The notes under the pieces were generated by a model. The model did not search any database and had not been told where the DNA came from. It worked only from the letters and a program-made list of their open reading frames with translations. The translations under genes were made by a program, and so were the position numbers. A stretch of 64,000 bases of DNA. It comes from Acetatifactor sp. Its GTDB lineage: Bacteria; Bacillota; Clostridia; Lachnospirales; Lachnospiraceae. Position 1 is the stretch's first letter. The number at the start of each line of letters is the position of its first letter. Positions 35,228 to 44,524 of the stretch are shown here, piece by piece. The stretch lies in assembly GCA_024695935.1 (NCBI GenBank), contig JAILHH010000040.1:1-64000 (forward strand), in the 5' to 3' direction.

Positions 35228-36107
35228 TTTTTTGTATAAAGGTTTTTTTACCAAGGCTTCCGAGGACAAGCGCGTTATAGATGTAAACGATCTGGTCGAA
35301 AAGAGACTGGATGAATTAAAGGAAAAGGCCGGAAAACGTGATAATGACGGCTTTAAGGCAGGGATCGATCCCGTGGCAAGCGTACCTGTGGACAGCGAAC
35401 TGCCCGGTGGAGAGGAAGTCCTTGAAGAGGGACAGAATCTGACAAGCAATGTCATAAAGGCGGCTGAGATGAGCGAAAAAGCTACCGCAGAGGCTGAGGA
35501 GATAATAAAAAATGCCAAGGCGGAAGCGGACGCCCTTATGAAGGAAACCTACGAGACCGTTGACAGAATGAGAAAAGATGCCATGAAAAAGGCGGAGACT
35601 CAGCGCATCGAGATCGAGGACAATGCCAGAAAAAACGGTTATGCCGAGGGAATGGAACAGGCACAGGCAGAGCTTGATTCCATGAAAGAGGAACTGGAAC
35701 AGAAAAAGATCGAACTTGAGAATACATACCAGCAGTATGTTGATGAGATAGAGCCAAAGATGGTTGATACCATCACGGCTATTTATGAACAGATATTCAA
35801 GGTGGATCTGTCCACCAACAGGGAACTTGTGATGAGCCTTCTCACATCCGCTATGAAAAATATCGAGGGAGGGGGAGATTTCCTGGTTCATGTATCTCCC
35901 GATGATTATCCTTATGTGAGTATGCAAAAGAAGCTTTTGCAGGCCTGCATCACAGCTGCGGATTCCACCCTTGAGATAGTGGAGGATGTGGGTCTTTCGG
36001 CAGGTCAGTCCATGATAGAGACCGGGGGCGGTATCTTTGACTGCAGCCTTGGCACTGAACTCGAAGAATTAAGTTCGAAATTAAAGCTTTTATCCTTCAA
36101 AAAATAA
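35220..36107 (+). CDS. fliH: Flagellar export regulator FliH
   Basis: 295 residues, negative regulator and stalk of the FliI ATPase. A long Glu/Lys/Ala-rich coiled coil occupies about 80-180, and a globular C-terminal domain (DLSTNRELVMSLLTSAMKNI, VSPDDY, GGGIFDCSLGTELEEL) matches the FliH/V-ATPase E subunit family. The start is TTG overlapping fliG by 8 bases, with GGAGGTGA at 35204-35211 as ribosome site inside fliG. Confidence 0.88.
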   Translation: MSSFLYKGFFTKASEDKRVIDVNDLVEKRLDELKEKAGKRDNDGFKAGIDPVASVPVDSELPGGEEVLEEGQNLTSNVIKAAEMSEKATAEAEEIIKNAKAEADALMKETYETVDRMRKDAMKKAETQRIEIEDNARKNGYAEGMEQAQAELDSMKEELEQKKIELENTYQQYVDEIEPKMVDTITAIYEQIFKVDLSTNRELVMSLLTSAMKNIEGGGDFLVHVSPDDYPYVSMQKKLLQACITAADSTLEIVEDVGLSAGQSMIETGGGIFDCSLGTELEELSSKLKLLSFKK

Positions 36108-36118
36108 ATATCAGGGGT

Positions 36119-37444
36119 TTGGTAGAGTTGAATTTTGGGGAAATTGACTTTGAAAAATATAACATCGTAACGGAAGATCCCTTGTTCAGAAAATTGGGAA
36201 AAGTTCTGAATGTGGTGGGTCTTACCATAGAGTCGGCGGGACCGGATGCCAGAATGGGTGATTTATGCCGTATTTTACCAGGTGGCGATGAGTTTCCGCC
36301 AATTTTGTGTGAGGTTGTGGGCTTTCGAGACAAAAAGACCCTGCTCATGCCGTTTGAAAATGTGGAAGGCATAAAGCTGGGAAGCATTGTAGAAAACACG
36401 GGAAAAACCCTTAAGGTAAAAGTAAGTAAAGATCTGCTTGGCATGACCCTGGACGGTTTGGGCAGGCCGGTGGACGGATCGGAGATAGCAGGAACCGAGT
36501 ATTCCGTTGAAGCTCCTCCGCCGGATCCCATGAAGAGAGCCATAATCGATGAAGTCCTGCCCCTTGGCGTAAAAGCGGTGGACGGACTTATCACAGTCGG
36601 AAAAGGACAGAGAATAGGTATTTTTGCAGGCTCCGGCGTAGGTAAATCAACGCTTCTTGGTATGTTTGCAAGAAATACAAAGGCAGATATAAATGTCATC
36701 GCTCTTATCGGAGAGCGAGGCAGGGAGGTAAAGGAATTTATAGAGAGGGACATGGGAGAGGAAGGAATGAAGCGCTCCGTTGTAGTGGTGGCTACTTCCG
36801 ACAAACCTGCCCTTGAAAGAAACAGGGCTGCCAAGACAGCCACAGCCATCGCCGAGTTTTTCAGAGATCAGGGCATGGATGTGTTATTGATGATGGACTC
36901 CCTTACCAGATTTTCCATGGCTCAGCGTGAGATCGGACTTGCCAGCGGTGAACCTCCTGTGAGCCGTGGTTATCCGCCAAGCGTTTATTCGGAGATGCCA
37001 AAGATATTGGAGAGAGCCGGAAAGAGCGACAAAGGTTCCATAACCGGCCTGTATACCGTGTTGGTGGACGGTGACGATTTTAATGAACCCATAACCGATA
37101 CGGCAAGAAGTATATTGGACGGCCACGTGGTGCTCTCAAGGACCCTTGCTCAAAAGAATCATTATCCCGCAATAGATGTTCTTGCAAGTATTTCCAGATG
37201 TATGTCCCAGATAGCCACAAAGGAACACAAAAAGGTGGCCGGAAAGTTAAAAAGCGTTCTGGCAACCTACAGGGATGCGGAGGATCTGATAAATATCGGC
37301 GCTTATAAAGCGGGCAGTAACAAAAGCATTGATTATGCCATTTCAAAGATCGATGCCGTAAACGAATTTCTATTACAGGATGTGGATGACAGGTTTTCCT
37401 TTGAAGAATGCGTCAAGATGCTGGAAGATCTGTTGGCAGATTAA
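36119..37444 (+). CDS. fliI: Flagellum-specific export ATPase FliI
   Basis: 441 residues, F1-beta-like ATPase powering or assisting type III export. Walker A FAGSGVGKST (about 171), RGREVKEFIE, Walker B VLLMMDSLTRFSMAQREIGLASGEPPVSRGYPPSV (several short conserved blocks), C-terminal helical domain. No ATG is available near the start; TTG at 36119 or 36128 are both possible, as AGGGG lies at 36113-36117. The choice changes three residues. Confidence 0.96.
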   Translation: MVELNFGEIDFEKYNIVTEDPLFRKLGKVLNVVGLTIESAGPDARMGDLCRILPGGDEFPPILCEVVGFRDKKTLLMPFENVEGIKLGSIVENTGKTLKVKVSKDLLGMTLDGLGRPVDGSEIAGTEYSVEAPPPDPMKRAIIDEVLPLGVKAVDGLITVGKGQRIGIFAGSGVGKSTLLGMFARNTKADINVIALIGERGREVKEFIERDMGEEGMKRSVVVVATSDKPALERNRAAKTATAIAEFFRDQGMDVLLMMDSLTRFSMAQREIGLASGEPPVSRGYPPSVYSEMPKILERAGKSDKGSITGLYTVLVDGDDFNEPITDTARSILDGHVVLSRTLAQKNHYPAIDVLASISRCMSQIATKEHKKVAGKLKSVLATYRDAEDLINIGAYKAGSNKSIDYAISKIDAVNEFLLQDVDDRFSFEECVKMLEDLLAD

Positions 37445-37489
37445 GGAAGTTTGCGGACATGGGTCCCATATGGATAAAAGGAACAGCCT

Positions 37490-37939
37490 ATGGCAAAATT
37501 TATATTTTCTCTTCAAAACGTCCTGAATGTAAAGGTTCAGATGGAGAGACTGGCAAAGCAGGATTTTTCGACTGCAAGAGCCGCTCTTAACAGAGAAGAG
37601 GAAAAACTTCGAAAACTTCATGAGAGAAAGGCACATTATGAAAAGAAAGCCGTTGAGCTTTTGCAGGGAAATCTGGATGTGCTTGAGATCGAAGAAAACA
37701 AAAATGCCATTGTGACCATGGAAAATCTGGCTATTGAACAAAAGAGAAATGTTGAAATGGCAGAGGATAATCTGGAAAAGGCCAGGAAAGCTCTCGAGGA
37801 TGTGATGATCGAGAGAAAAACCTACGAGACCTTAAAGGAAAGGGCCTTTGAGAATTTCAAGAGAGAGGTCATAAGGCAGGAACAAAAGGAAGTAGACGAA
37901 CTTACCAGCTACACTTACGGACAAAAAAGGCAGGTGTAA
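37490..37939 (+). CDS. fliJ: Flagellar export chaperone FliJ
   Basis: 149 residues, almost wholly an antiparallel coiled coil (Lys/Glu-rich heptads from about 15 to 140), opening with FIFSLQNVLNVK as in FliJ/YscO. It sits in the central hole of the FliI hexamer. AAAGGA precedes the ATG. Position between fliI and the ylxF-like gene matches other Firmicutes. Confidence 0.9.
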   Translation: MAKFIFSLQNVLNVKVQMERLAKQDFSTARAALNREEEKLRKLHERKAHYEKKAVELLQGNLDVLEIEENKNAIVTMENLAIEQKRNVEMAEDNLEKARKALEDVMIERKTYETLKERAFENFKREVIRQEQKEVDELTSYTYGQKRQV

Positions 37940-37945
37940 AGACAT

Positions 37946-38821
37946 ATGGCAAAAGAGAAAAGTCCCGAAGCTCAGGCTGCTGAAGCCGAGAGAAAAAGGC
38001 TTAAGGATGAGAGAAAACAATTAAAGAAACAACAGGCGGATCAGAAAAAGGAAGCCAAGAGGCGTGCCAAGGAGATCGCAAAACAGGAGGATGAGATAGA
38101 TGATGATGAGGAAGCAAACGGCTTCGTCACCTTCTTTGCGACCCTGGGAATAGTTGCCCTGTGGCTGCTTGTGATCTGTATCATAATAAAACTTGACCTG
38201 GGCGGCTTCGGTACAAATGTCATGACTCCGCTCATAGGCGATATACCTGTTATCAACAGGATCCTGCCCGGAAATCATATTACAGAGACCACAACCCCCG
38301 AAAACTATGACGGTTATACATCTCTTTCGGATGCGGTTGAAAAGATCAGGATCCTGGAACTGGAACTTTCAAGTGCAAAGGATGAAAACACACTTCTTAA
38401 CGAAAAGATAAAGACTCTCACGGCAGAGGTTAACAGGCTGGAGGAATTTGAAAAGACTCAGGATGAATTCCAGAGGATCAGGACCAAGTTCTATGAGGAA
38501 GTGGTCTATTCCGAGGTGGATCCCAACGGGGAGGAATTTGCAAAATATTACGAGTCAATGGATCCCACCACAGCAGAATATATTTACAAACAGGTTATCA
38601 TCAAAAGACAGGTGGATGAGGAGATGAATGCTTATGTCAGCAAATATTCCTCAATGAAGCCAAAGGCCGCTGCGGCTATCTTTAATGAGATGACGGACAA
38701 TTTAACTCTTGTGGCAGAGATACTTTTAAATATGAATCCGGAGAGCGCCGGAAACATATTGGCAAACATGGATACAAAAACAGCCGCTCAGGTTACAAAA
38801 ATAATGTATCCGGACTCTTAA
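37946..38821 (+). CDS. YlxF/MotE-like flagellar membrane protein
   Basis: 291 residues. A highly charged cytoplasmic N-terminus (about 1-58), one transmembrane segment (about 62-84), a coiled coil (about 120-165), and a C-terminal MgtE-N/MotE-like helical domain (SMKPKAAAAIFNEMTDNLTL split, ANMDTKTAAQVTKIM). Homologues between fliJ and fliK are called YlxF in Bacillus; MotE-family proteins act as motor chaperones. Exact role unknown; context and topology are consistent with motor or export assembly. Confidence 0.8.
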   Translation: MAKEKSPEAQAAEAERKRLKDERKQLKKQQADQKKEAKRRAKEIAKQEDEIDDDEEANGFVTFFATLGIVALWLLVICIIIKLDLGGFGTNVMTPLIGDIPVINRILPGNHITETTTPENYDGYTSLSDAVEKIRILELELSSAKDENTLLNEKIKTLTAEVNRLEEFEKTQDEFQRIRTKFYEEVVYSEVDPNGEEFAKYYESMDPTTAEYIYKQVIIKRQVDEEMNAYVSKYSSMKPKAAAAIFNEMTDNLTLVAEILLNMNPESAGNILANMDTKTAAQVTKIMYPDS

Positions 38822-38894
38822 GAAAACGGCGGTAACCTCCGATAAAGTTATTGGATAATTCATTATCCGAAAATCTTTTTAAAGGAGGAACACC

Positions 38895-40400
38895 ATGGTA
38901 AGTGCACCGGTAGGCGGCGATGTCATGGTAGGCAGCTTTCAGTTCCCTCCTTCACAGACAAAAGTGTCCGGCAATGAGGACAAAGGCGGATTCGGTGAAA
39001 TATTTACCGGAAAAGTCGAAAACCTCAAAGTTTCGAAGGAAAGCTTTATGGCGGATAGTTCTTCAAACCAGTCAATGAAGACAGATCCCGAAGAGATAGG
39101 GAATCCTTCAAACAAGGTTAAGGACACAAAGGATGTGGAGAGACAGGACGGGCAGGATCAGAAGAGCACTTCCCTGAAAGATGACAAAGTTAAGACAGAA
39201 GATTCGGAAAAGTCAGTTTCTGTAAATGATGAAACCGAAGAGGAAGTTTTGACAGAGGAAATCGCGGAAGTTTTGAATCAGGCCGTAGTCGCAGTGATTG
39301 AAAGCATCTCTCAAACCTTCGATGTTTCTGTACAGGATGTTACGGAAGCCATCGAAGAGATCGGAGTAAGCGATCTTGAGATCCTTGATCCGGATGTAAT
39401 GTCAAAGGTTTCCCTGAGTGTGGCGGGCGAGACAGATATGACAAAGATCATCACGGACGAAGAACTCTACGCAGACTTCAAAGAAGTGAACAAAGAGTTT
39501 TCCAAGATCATCGAAGATGTTTCAAAGGAACTCGGCGTTGAGAGTACAGAGCTTACAGATGTCATCCAAAAAGCAGTTCAAAGCATGCAGGAGACTCCTG
39601 CAAAAGAACCCGTAACAGAGTTTAAGGCAGAGGCGGATGTAAAAAAAGTCGGCGAATTACAGACTGAAAAAGACGCATCCGATGTAAAGGAGACCGATCC
39701 CGGTTTTAACACAGAATCTGCAAAGATCTTAAAGACGGGCAACAATGTATCGACAAAAAATGAAAATACGGATTCCGAAAACAATTCCAGTCAACCAAAG
39801 GAAACCGTCATAAGGACAGACAAAGAACCTGTCGCAAAGAACGATACATTTTTTGAAAATCCCTTCAGGATCACGAGGGAGACAGTAAACGAGTCATTAC
39901 CCACAGAGGAAACCGTTAGTTTACCTGAGTATGACAGATTTACGACAGATGTGATGAAACAGATCGTTGACAATATGAGAACAACGGTTAAAGAGGGAAT
40001 GTCAACACTTGAGATGCAGCTTCATCCCGAAAGCTTAGGATCGTTACAGGTGCAGTTAAGTTCCAAGGGCGGAGCCGTGACGGCACAGTTTGTGGCACAG
40101 GATGAAAATGTTAAAAATGTTCTCGAGTCCCAGCTTATCACATTAAAAGAGACATTTGCCGAAAAGGGTGTGACCATCGATGCCATTGAGGTCAGCGTTG
40201 AACCAAAGACCTACGAGCAGGCATACGAAGGACAGCAGCAAAACAATGAATCCGGAAAAGAACCTTCAAAAAGAAACAGAAGAGCTCTTAAGATTGACGG
40301 CGACCTCTCCGATATGAACATAGAAGAGATGAATGAAGCCGACAAAATAGCGGTTCAGATGATGGCTGCAAACGGAAACACGGTGGATTACACAGCTTAA
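38895..40400 (+). CDS. fliK: Flagellar hook-length control protein FliK
   Basis: 501 residues. The long acidic, low-complexity N-terminal ruler region (about 20-320) is followed by the conserved Flg_hook domain (about 355-440) with MQLHPESLGSLQVQLSSKGG and AQFVAQDENVKNVLESQL. It measures hook length and switches export specificity through FlhB. AAAGGAGG precedes the ATG. The 73-base gap upstream contains a small palindrome GGATAAT-TC-ATTATCC. Confidence 0.88.
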   Translation: MVSAPVGGDVMVGSFQFPPSQTKVSGNEDKGGFGEIFTGKVENLKVSKESFMADSSSNQSMKTDPEEIGNPSNKVKDTKDVERQDGQDQKSTSLKDDKVKTEDSEKSVSVNDETEEEVLTEEIAEVLNQAVVAVIESISQTFDVSVQDVTEAIEEIGVSDLEILDPDVMSKVSLSVAGETDMTKIITDEELYADFKEVNKEFSKIIEDVSKELGVESTELTDVIQKAVQSMQETPAKEPVTEFKAEADVKKVGELQTEKDASDVKETDPGFNTESAKILKTGNNVSTKNENTDSENNSSQPKETVIRTDKEPVAKNDTFFENPFRITRETVNESLPTEETVSLPEYDRFTTDVMKQIVDNMRTTVKEGMSTLEMQLHPESLGSLQVQLSSKGGAVTAQFVAQDENVKNVLESQLITLKETFAEKGVTIDAIEVSVEPKTYEQAYEGQQQNNESGKEPSKRNRRALKIDGDLSDMNIEEMNEADKIAVQMMAANGNTVDYTA

Positions 40401-40425
40401 ATAATGCAGCGGAAAGGAAAAAGAC

Positions 40426-41115
40426 ATGTCATTAGTAGCACAGATTCAGGACGGAAAACTTGTTGAAAGCGCTTCACAAAGCTCACTTTCAAATAACAAG
40501 ACCACATCCGCAAACAGTGTGGATAAGGATTCATTCCTTCAGCTTCTGGTGGCACAGATGCAGTACCAGGATCCGCTGGAACCGACTTCCAATACCGAAT
40601 ACATTTCACAATATGCACAGTTCACACAGGTAGAGGAAATGCAGAACATGGCCGGAAATATGAACTTTATGAGAGCCGGTCAGCTGGTGGGACATGAGGT
40701 TTATATCAAGACCACATCTTCAAGCGGCGACACAAGCTATGTACAGGGTAAAGTTGATTATGTTGTATACGAAAATAACAAGGCATACCTTTCCATCGAC
40801 GAATCACTTTATTCCATCGATGATCTGGACACCGTAGTGGATCAGGAATATCAGAAAGCATTTGACAAGGCAACGGCATTTGCCACAAGCCTCTCCAAAC
40901 TTTCAAATGTTTCTGCAATAACCCTTTCCGATGAAAGCAGTATCGCAGCATTAAAGGGTGAATACGATGCCATGACAGATTACGAAAAGAGCTTTGTCGC
41001 AAGCAACATCGTAGCGCATCTTAACAAGTATGTGGAAAAGATAAACGAACTTAAAGCCGGCGAGAAGACAGCGGAACAGACTTCATCAGAAGTATCTGAA
41101 GTTTCTGGAGAATAA
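40426..41115 (+). CDS. flgD: Flagellar hook cap protein FlgD
   Basis: 229 residues. The N-terminal FlgD signature DSFLQLLVAQMQYQDPLEPT (20 residues) and QYAQFTQVEEMQNM are intact, followed by a beta-rich domain and an unusually long C-terminal helical tail. It caps the growing hook and is exported. GGAAAGGA precedes the ATG. Confidence 0.93.
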   Translation: MSLVAQIQDGKLVESASQSSLSNNKTTSANSVDKDSFLQLLVAQMQYQDPLEPTSNTEYISQYAQFTQVEEMQNMAGNMNFMRAGQLVGHEVYIKTTSSSGDTSYVQGKVDYVVYENNKAYLSIDESLYSIDDLDTVVDQEYQKAFDKATAFATSLSKLSNVSAITLSDESSIAALKGEYDAMTDYEKSFVASNIVAHLNKYVEKINELKAGEKTAEQTSSEVSEVSGE

Positions 41116-41154
41116 CACGATCGAATGATCCAAAAGAAAACGAGGTGAATGAAT

Positions 41155-41556
41155 ATGGATATTCAGACACAAGGGTTCCTTTCAATCGATCAGATGACTG
41201 ACAAACTGCTAAAGCAGTCAAACCAGTCAAGTGAAGGCATAACTTCCAACGGACTTTCATTTGAGGATATCTTAAAGCAAAAGATAACCGGAGGCGAGGC
41301 CGGGGAAATCAAATTTTCCAAACATGCGGCCACGAGACTTTCGGACAGAAACATAACACTTACACAGTCTCAGATGGAAAGACTCAGCGAAGGCACAAAA
41401 AAAGCAGAGAGCAAAGGAATCAAAGATTCATTGGTACTTGTCGATTCTCTTGCATTTATCGTAAACGTGCCTAACAGCACAGTGATAACGGCAATGGATG
41501 CCACAAACACCGATGAAAATGTATTTACAAATATTAACGGAGCAGTAATAGCCTAA
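41155..41556 (+). CDS. TIGR02530-type flagellar operon protein
   Basis: 133 residues. The C-terminal half matches the small flagellar-operon family found between flgD and flgE in Firmicutes (FSKHAATRLSDRNITLTQSQ; DSLVLVDSLAFIVNVPNSTV). The function is not established; suggested roles are hook assembly or substrate switching. ATG at 41155 is chosen because GAGGTG is 7 bases upstream, whereas ATG 41149 overlaps that site. Confidence 0.85.
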   Translation: MDIQTQGFLSIDQMTDKLLKQSNQSSEGITSNGLSFEDILKQKITGGEAGEIKFSKHAATRLSDRNITLTQSQMERLSEGTKKAESKGIKDSLVLVDSLAFIVNVPNSTVITAMDATNTDENVFTNINGAVIA

Positions 41557-41640
41557 AGACCGGACCTTACAGGGGGTCAAAGCTTTTCGACCGACAGAGA
41601 AAAGCAGCTTGCTGTTCCTTTGATAAGGAGGAACAAAACT

Positions 41641-43407
41641 ATGATGAGATCATTGTATTCTGGCGTGTCAGGACTCAAGACACACCAGACAAAGATGGAT
41701 GTAATCGGTAATAACATTTCAAACGTTAATACCACAGCTTACAAATCCAGTTCTATCACATTCAGTGAACTTATGAGCCAGACCACTCAGAGCGCCAGCG
41801 GCCCCAATGCCACTACAGGTACAGGTGGTACAAACGCAAAGCAGATCGGTCTCGGTGTTAAGAGCGGAGCCATCAATGTGAATATTTCAACTCAGGGTTC
41901 GGCTCAGTCAACAGGAAACCCCTTTGATATCATGATCACAGGTGACAACTTCTTCGTAGTAAACGACGGTTTGTCAAACTATTTTACCCGTGACGGTTCA
42001 TTCTATGTGGACGGTGCCGGAAACCTTGCCATGACAAGTACCGGTTACAACGTAATGGGCTGGGAATTCGATGAGACCATCGGATCCATCAAAAAGGATT
42101 CAGTTACCGCACTCAGGATCATGAGCGCAGCCAATATGACATATCCTCCTGAGGCAACATCAAAGGCATATGTATCAGGTATCCTCGATAAAAACGACAG
42201 TGATGTGACAAGCGCAAACGGAAAGAGCATCAACTTAAACTTCTATGATCAGCTTGGTTACAGCTACACAGCAAAATTTGTATTCAAGCAGTCAGATGAT
42301 GCAAGTGAGTATTCACTTGAGCTTGATTCCATCCTTGATGCATCCGGCAATGAGATCGATCTGAGCGGCGTGGATGATGACACCATCCTCTTTGGTACAG
42401 ACAAGATCCAGAGCCAGGCAGGATCAATCAACTTTGATTATACAAATTATACATGGAACGGAAATCAGCTCCTTCAGGCAGGAACCACTACAGTGGTTGC
42501 AGATCTCAGCACTCTTCAGGTAGATGTTGCGGATATCATCACTAAGGCTCCCGCAGATGCCACAGAACAGCAGATAGCTGATATCGCAGCCAGCAATGAA
42601 GCCCTTGCGGCAGTTGCAGCGGCATACGGATATGAGGGAAGCGTAGATGAGTTCTTAAACCTCAGACTTATGGAGAACGGAGTTGAGACCACCATCGAGG
42701 ATCTCCTCATTTCCATTAACTCAAATGCATCCACCACCAACTCTTTAAATACCATGGACGGTACAAATTATTCACTTGAGACGGTGGGACGTAACTACGA
42801 GGGTGTTGCTATCAAATTTGATCCCGCAACAGGTGTGTTTGCAGGTGTAAACGGTGTTCAGACCATCACCACCGCAACCATCAGACTTTCATCCATCCCC
42901 GCAGCTACCACCGCAAACGGACTTACAAGTAACTTTAACGATATCGAGGTTGATTTCTCCGATATCTCAATGTTCAACAACAACGGTACTTCAACAGTTT
43001 CCGCCACAAGCGGTGACTCAAAGGGTGTCGGAAGCGGACGTACACTCGGAGATATGATCGGTGTATCAATTCAGAGTAACGGCGAGATCTATGCAAGCTA
43101 TGACAACGGTATGACAAAGTGCCTCGGCCAGATGGCAACAGCATATTTCTCAAATGCAGCCGGACTTCAGAAAGAGGGAGATAACCTCTATTCCGCAACA
43201 CTTAACTCAGGTGAGTTTGACGGAATCGGTGTTGATGTAACCGCAAACGGCGGATATATGTCAACCGGTCAGCTGGAGATGAGTAATGTAGACCTTTCAT
43301 CGGAGTTTACGGAGATGATCGTAACCCAGAGAGGTTTCCAGGCAAACAGCCGAATCATCACAGTATCGGATACACTTCTCGAGGAACTTACAAACCTTAA
43401 GAGATAA
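41641..43407 (+). CDS. flgE: Flagellar hook protein FlgE
   Basis: 588 residues, exported, polymerises into the hook. N-terminal axial motif MRSLYSGVSGLKTHQTKMDV and IGNNISNVNTTAYKSS, a large central D1/D2 insertion that makes it longer than the enteric protein, and C-terminal FQANSRIITVSDTLLEELTNLKR (split). ATG 41641 is 9 bases from AAGGAGG; upstream in-frame codons have no ribosome site. Confidence 0.96.
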   Translation: MMRSLYSGVSGLKTHQTKMDVIGNNISNVNTTAYKSSSITFSELMSQTTQSASGPNATTGTGGTNAKQIGLGVKSGAINVNISTQGSAQSTGNPFDIMITGDNFFVVNDGLSNYFTRDGSFYVDGAGNLAMTSTGYNVMGWEFDETIGSIKKDSVTALRIMSAANMTYPPEATSKAYVSGILDKNDSDVTSANGKSINLNFYDQLGYSYTAKFVFKQSDDASEYSLELDSILDASGNEIDLSGVDDDTILFGTDKIQSQAGSINFDYTNYTWNGNQLLQAGTTTVVADLSTLQVDVADIITKAPADATEQQIADIAASNEALAAVAAAYGYEGSVDEFLNLRLMENGVETTIEDLLISINSNASTTNSLNTMDGTNYSLETVGRNYEGVAIKFDPATGVFAGVNGVQTITTATIRLSSIPAATTANGLTSNFNDIEVDFSDISMFNNNGTSTVSATSGDSKGVGSGRTLGDMIGVSIQSNGEIYASYDNGMTKCLGQMATAYFSNAAGLQKEGDNLYSATLNSGEFDGIGVDVTANGGYMSTGQLEMSNVDLSSEFTEMIVTQRGFQANSRIITVSDTLLEELTNLKR

Positions 43408-43433
43408 TATGATTAATTAAATAAAAATGTACT

Positions 43434-43461
43434 AAGGGACGAAAATGGACTTTCGTCCCTT
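43434..43461 (+). other. Perfect 11-bp hairpin between flgE and flbD
   Basis: AAGGGACGAAA / TTTCGTCCCTT with a 6-base loop and no T run afterwards. It is not a canonical terminator; it may set mRNA stability or partial termination after the highly expressed hook gene. Confidence 0.7.
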
Positions 43462-43513
43462 ACGTGCAGTGATAATATAAATTCGAAATTTCGTGTTCAG
43501 ATCGGGAAAAAAT

Positions 43514-43699
43514 ATGGTTGAAGTAACAAAGTTAAACGGCACAAAAATCCTTGTAAATCCAAGTTTATTTGAAATTGTGGAGGAGACTCCGGACACCGTG
43601 ATAACCCTCACTACAGGCCGAAAAATAATTGTAAAAGAAAGTAGACAAGAGATAAAAAATCTTGTAAAATTGTATAGAAAGGATATTTTTGCAGAATAA
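43514..43699 (+). CDS. flbD: Flagellar protein FlbD (SwrD-like)
   Basis: 61 residues. The whole protein is the FlbD family domain (VEVTKLNGTKILVNPSLFEI, then TVITLTTGRKIIVKES). In B. subtilis the homologue SwrD increases motor power. It lies just before motA, as in other Clostridia. The ATG follows a weak GGGA; upstream codons in frame are not supported. Confidence 0.88.
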   Translation: MVEVTKLNGTKILVNPSLFEIVEETPDTVITLTTGRKIIVKESRQEIKNLVKLYRKDIFAE

Positions 43700-43732
43700 T
43701 TCGAAAATTCTGCGGAAAGTTAGGTGACATTT

Positions 43733-44524
43733 GTGGATATTGCATCACTTGCGGGCATGGTCCTTGGTTTAGGTATGCTCATATTCGGTATCATAAGTAG
43801 TGCCGGCGTGACAGGTTTCGGTGAATATATCGACCCGCCTTCCGCCATCATCACCTTTGGTGGTGCCATCGCAGCCACACTGGCATCTTTCAGCCTTAAC
43901 GATTTCATCGCAGGACTCAAGGCCATGACCCTTATCTTTAAGGCACCGGCTATGAATGTTGCTGAAGTCATCAGTAAGATTATCGAACTTTCTAATGTTG
44001 CCCGTAAGGAAGGTCTTCTTTCACTGGAAGAGAATGCAGCAGATTTGGATGAGCCTTTTCTTAAAAAGGGTATTCTCTTAATAGTTGACGGTACGGATCC
44101 GGATCTTGTAAGAGCCATTATGGAGACCGAACTTGTCAGCATCGAAGGCAGACACAAGAATTTGATCGGTGTTTGGGAAACTCTCGGAGCCATGGGTCCT
44201 TCCTGGGGTATGATCGGTACCCTGGTTGGTCTTGTAGATATGCTTTATCATATGGATGATGCTGCAGCCATCGGACCTGCTATGGCCGTTGCCCTTATCA
44301 CAACACTTTACGGTTCGCTTCTTGCTAACTGGCTCTGCGCACCTGTCTCCAACAAACTCAAGGCAGACAACGCAGTGGAAATGATGGTAAAAGAGGTAAT
44401 GATCGAGGGGCTTTTGTCTATCCAGGCAGGAGAAAACCCCCGTGTTATAGAAGAAAAACTTAAATCGTTCATCGCACCCAAGGACAGAGCTGCGGCTACT
44501 CCTGATTCGGGAGGTGAAGAATAG
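43733..44524 (+). CDS. motA: Flagellar stator protein MotA (PomA/MotP-like)
   Basis: 263 residues, four transmembrane segments. Opening MDIASLAGMVLGLGMLIFG and loops GFLALEE-like (EGLLSLEENA), the motif TLGAMGPSWGMIGTLVGLVD and AIGPAMAVALITTLYGSLLAN resemble the Na+-type PomA/MotP branch more than the E. coli proton type. GTG at 43733 is used because AGGTGA is 5 bases upstream; GTG 43724 overlaps it. Stop overlaps the motB start. Confidence 0.94.
   Translation: MDIASLAGMVLGLGMLIFGIISSAGVTGFGEYIDPPSAIITFGGAIAATLASFSLNDFIAGLKAMTLIFKAPAMNVAEVISKIIELSNVARKEGLLSLEENAADLDEPFLKKGILLIVDGTDPDLVRAIMETELVSIEGRHKNLIGVWETLGAMGPSWGMIGTLVGLVDMLYHMDDAAAIGPAMAVALITTLYGSLLANWLCAPVSNKLKADNAVEMMVKEVMIEGLLSIQAGENPRVIEEKLKSFIAPKDRAAATPDSGGEE

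Noticed and set aside
38861-38875. CodY box upstream of fliK
   Set aside because: CATTATCCGAAAATC matches only 11 of 15 positions of the consensus; such matches are frequent by chance in AT-rich DNA and it lies inside an operon.
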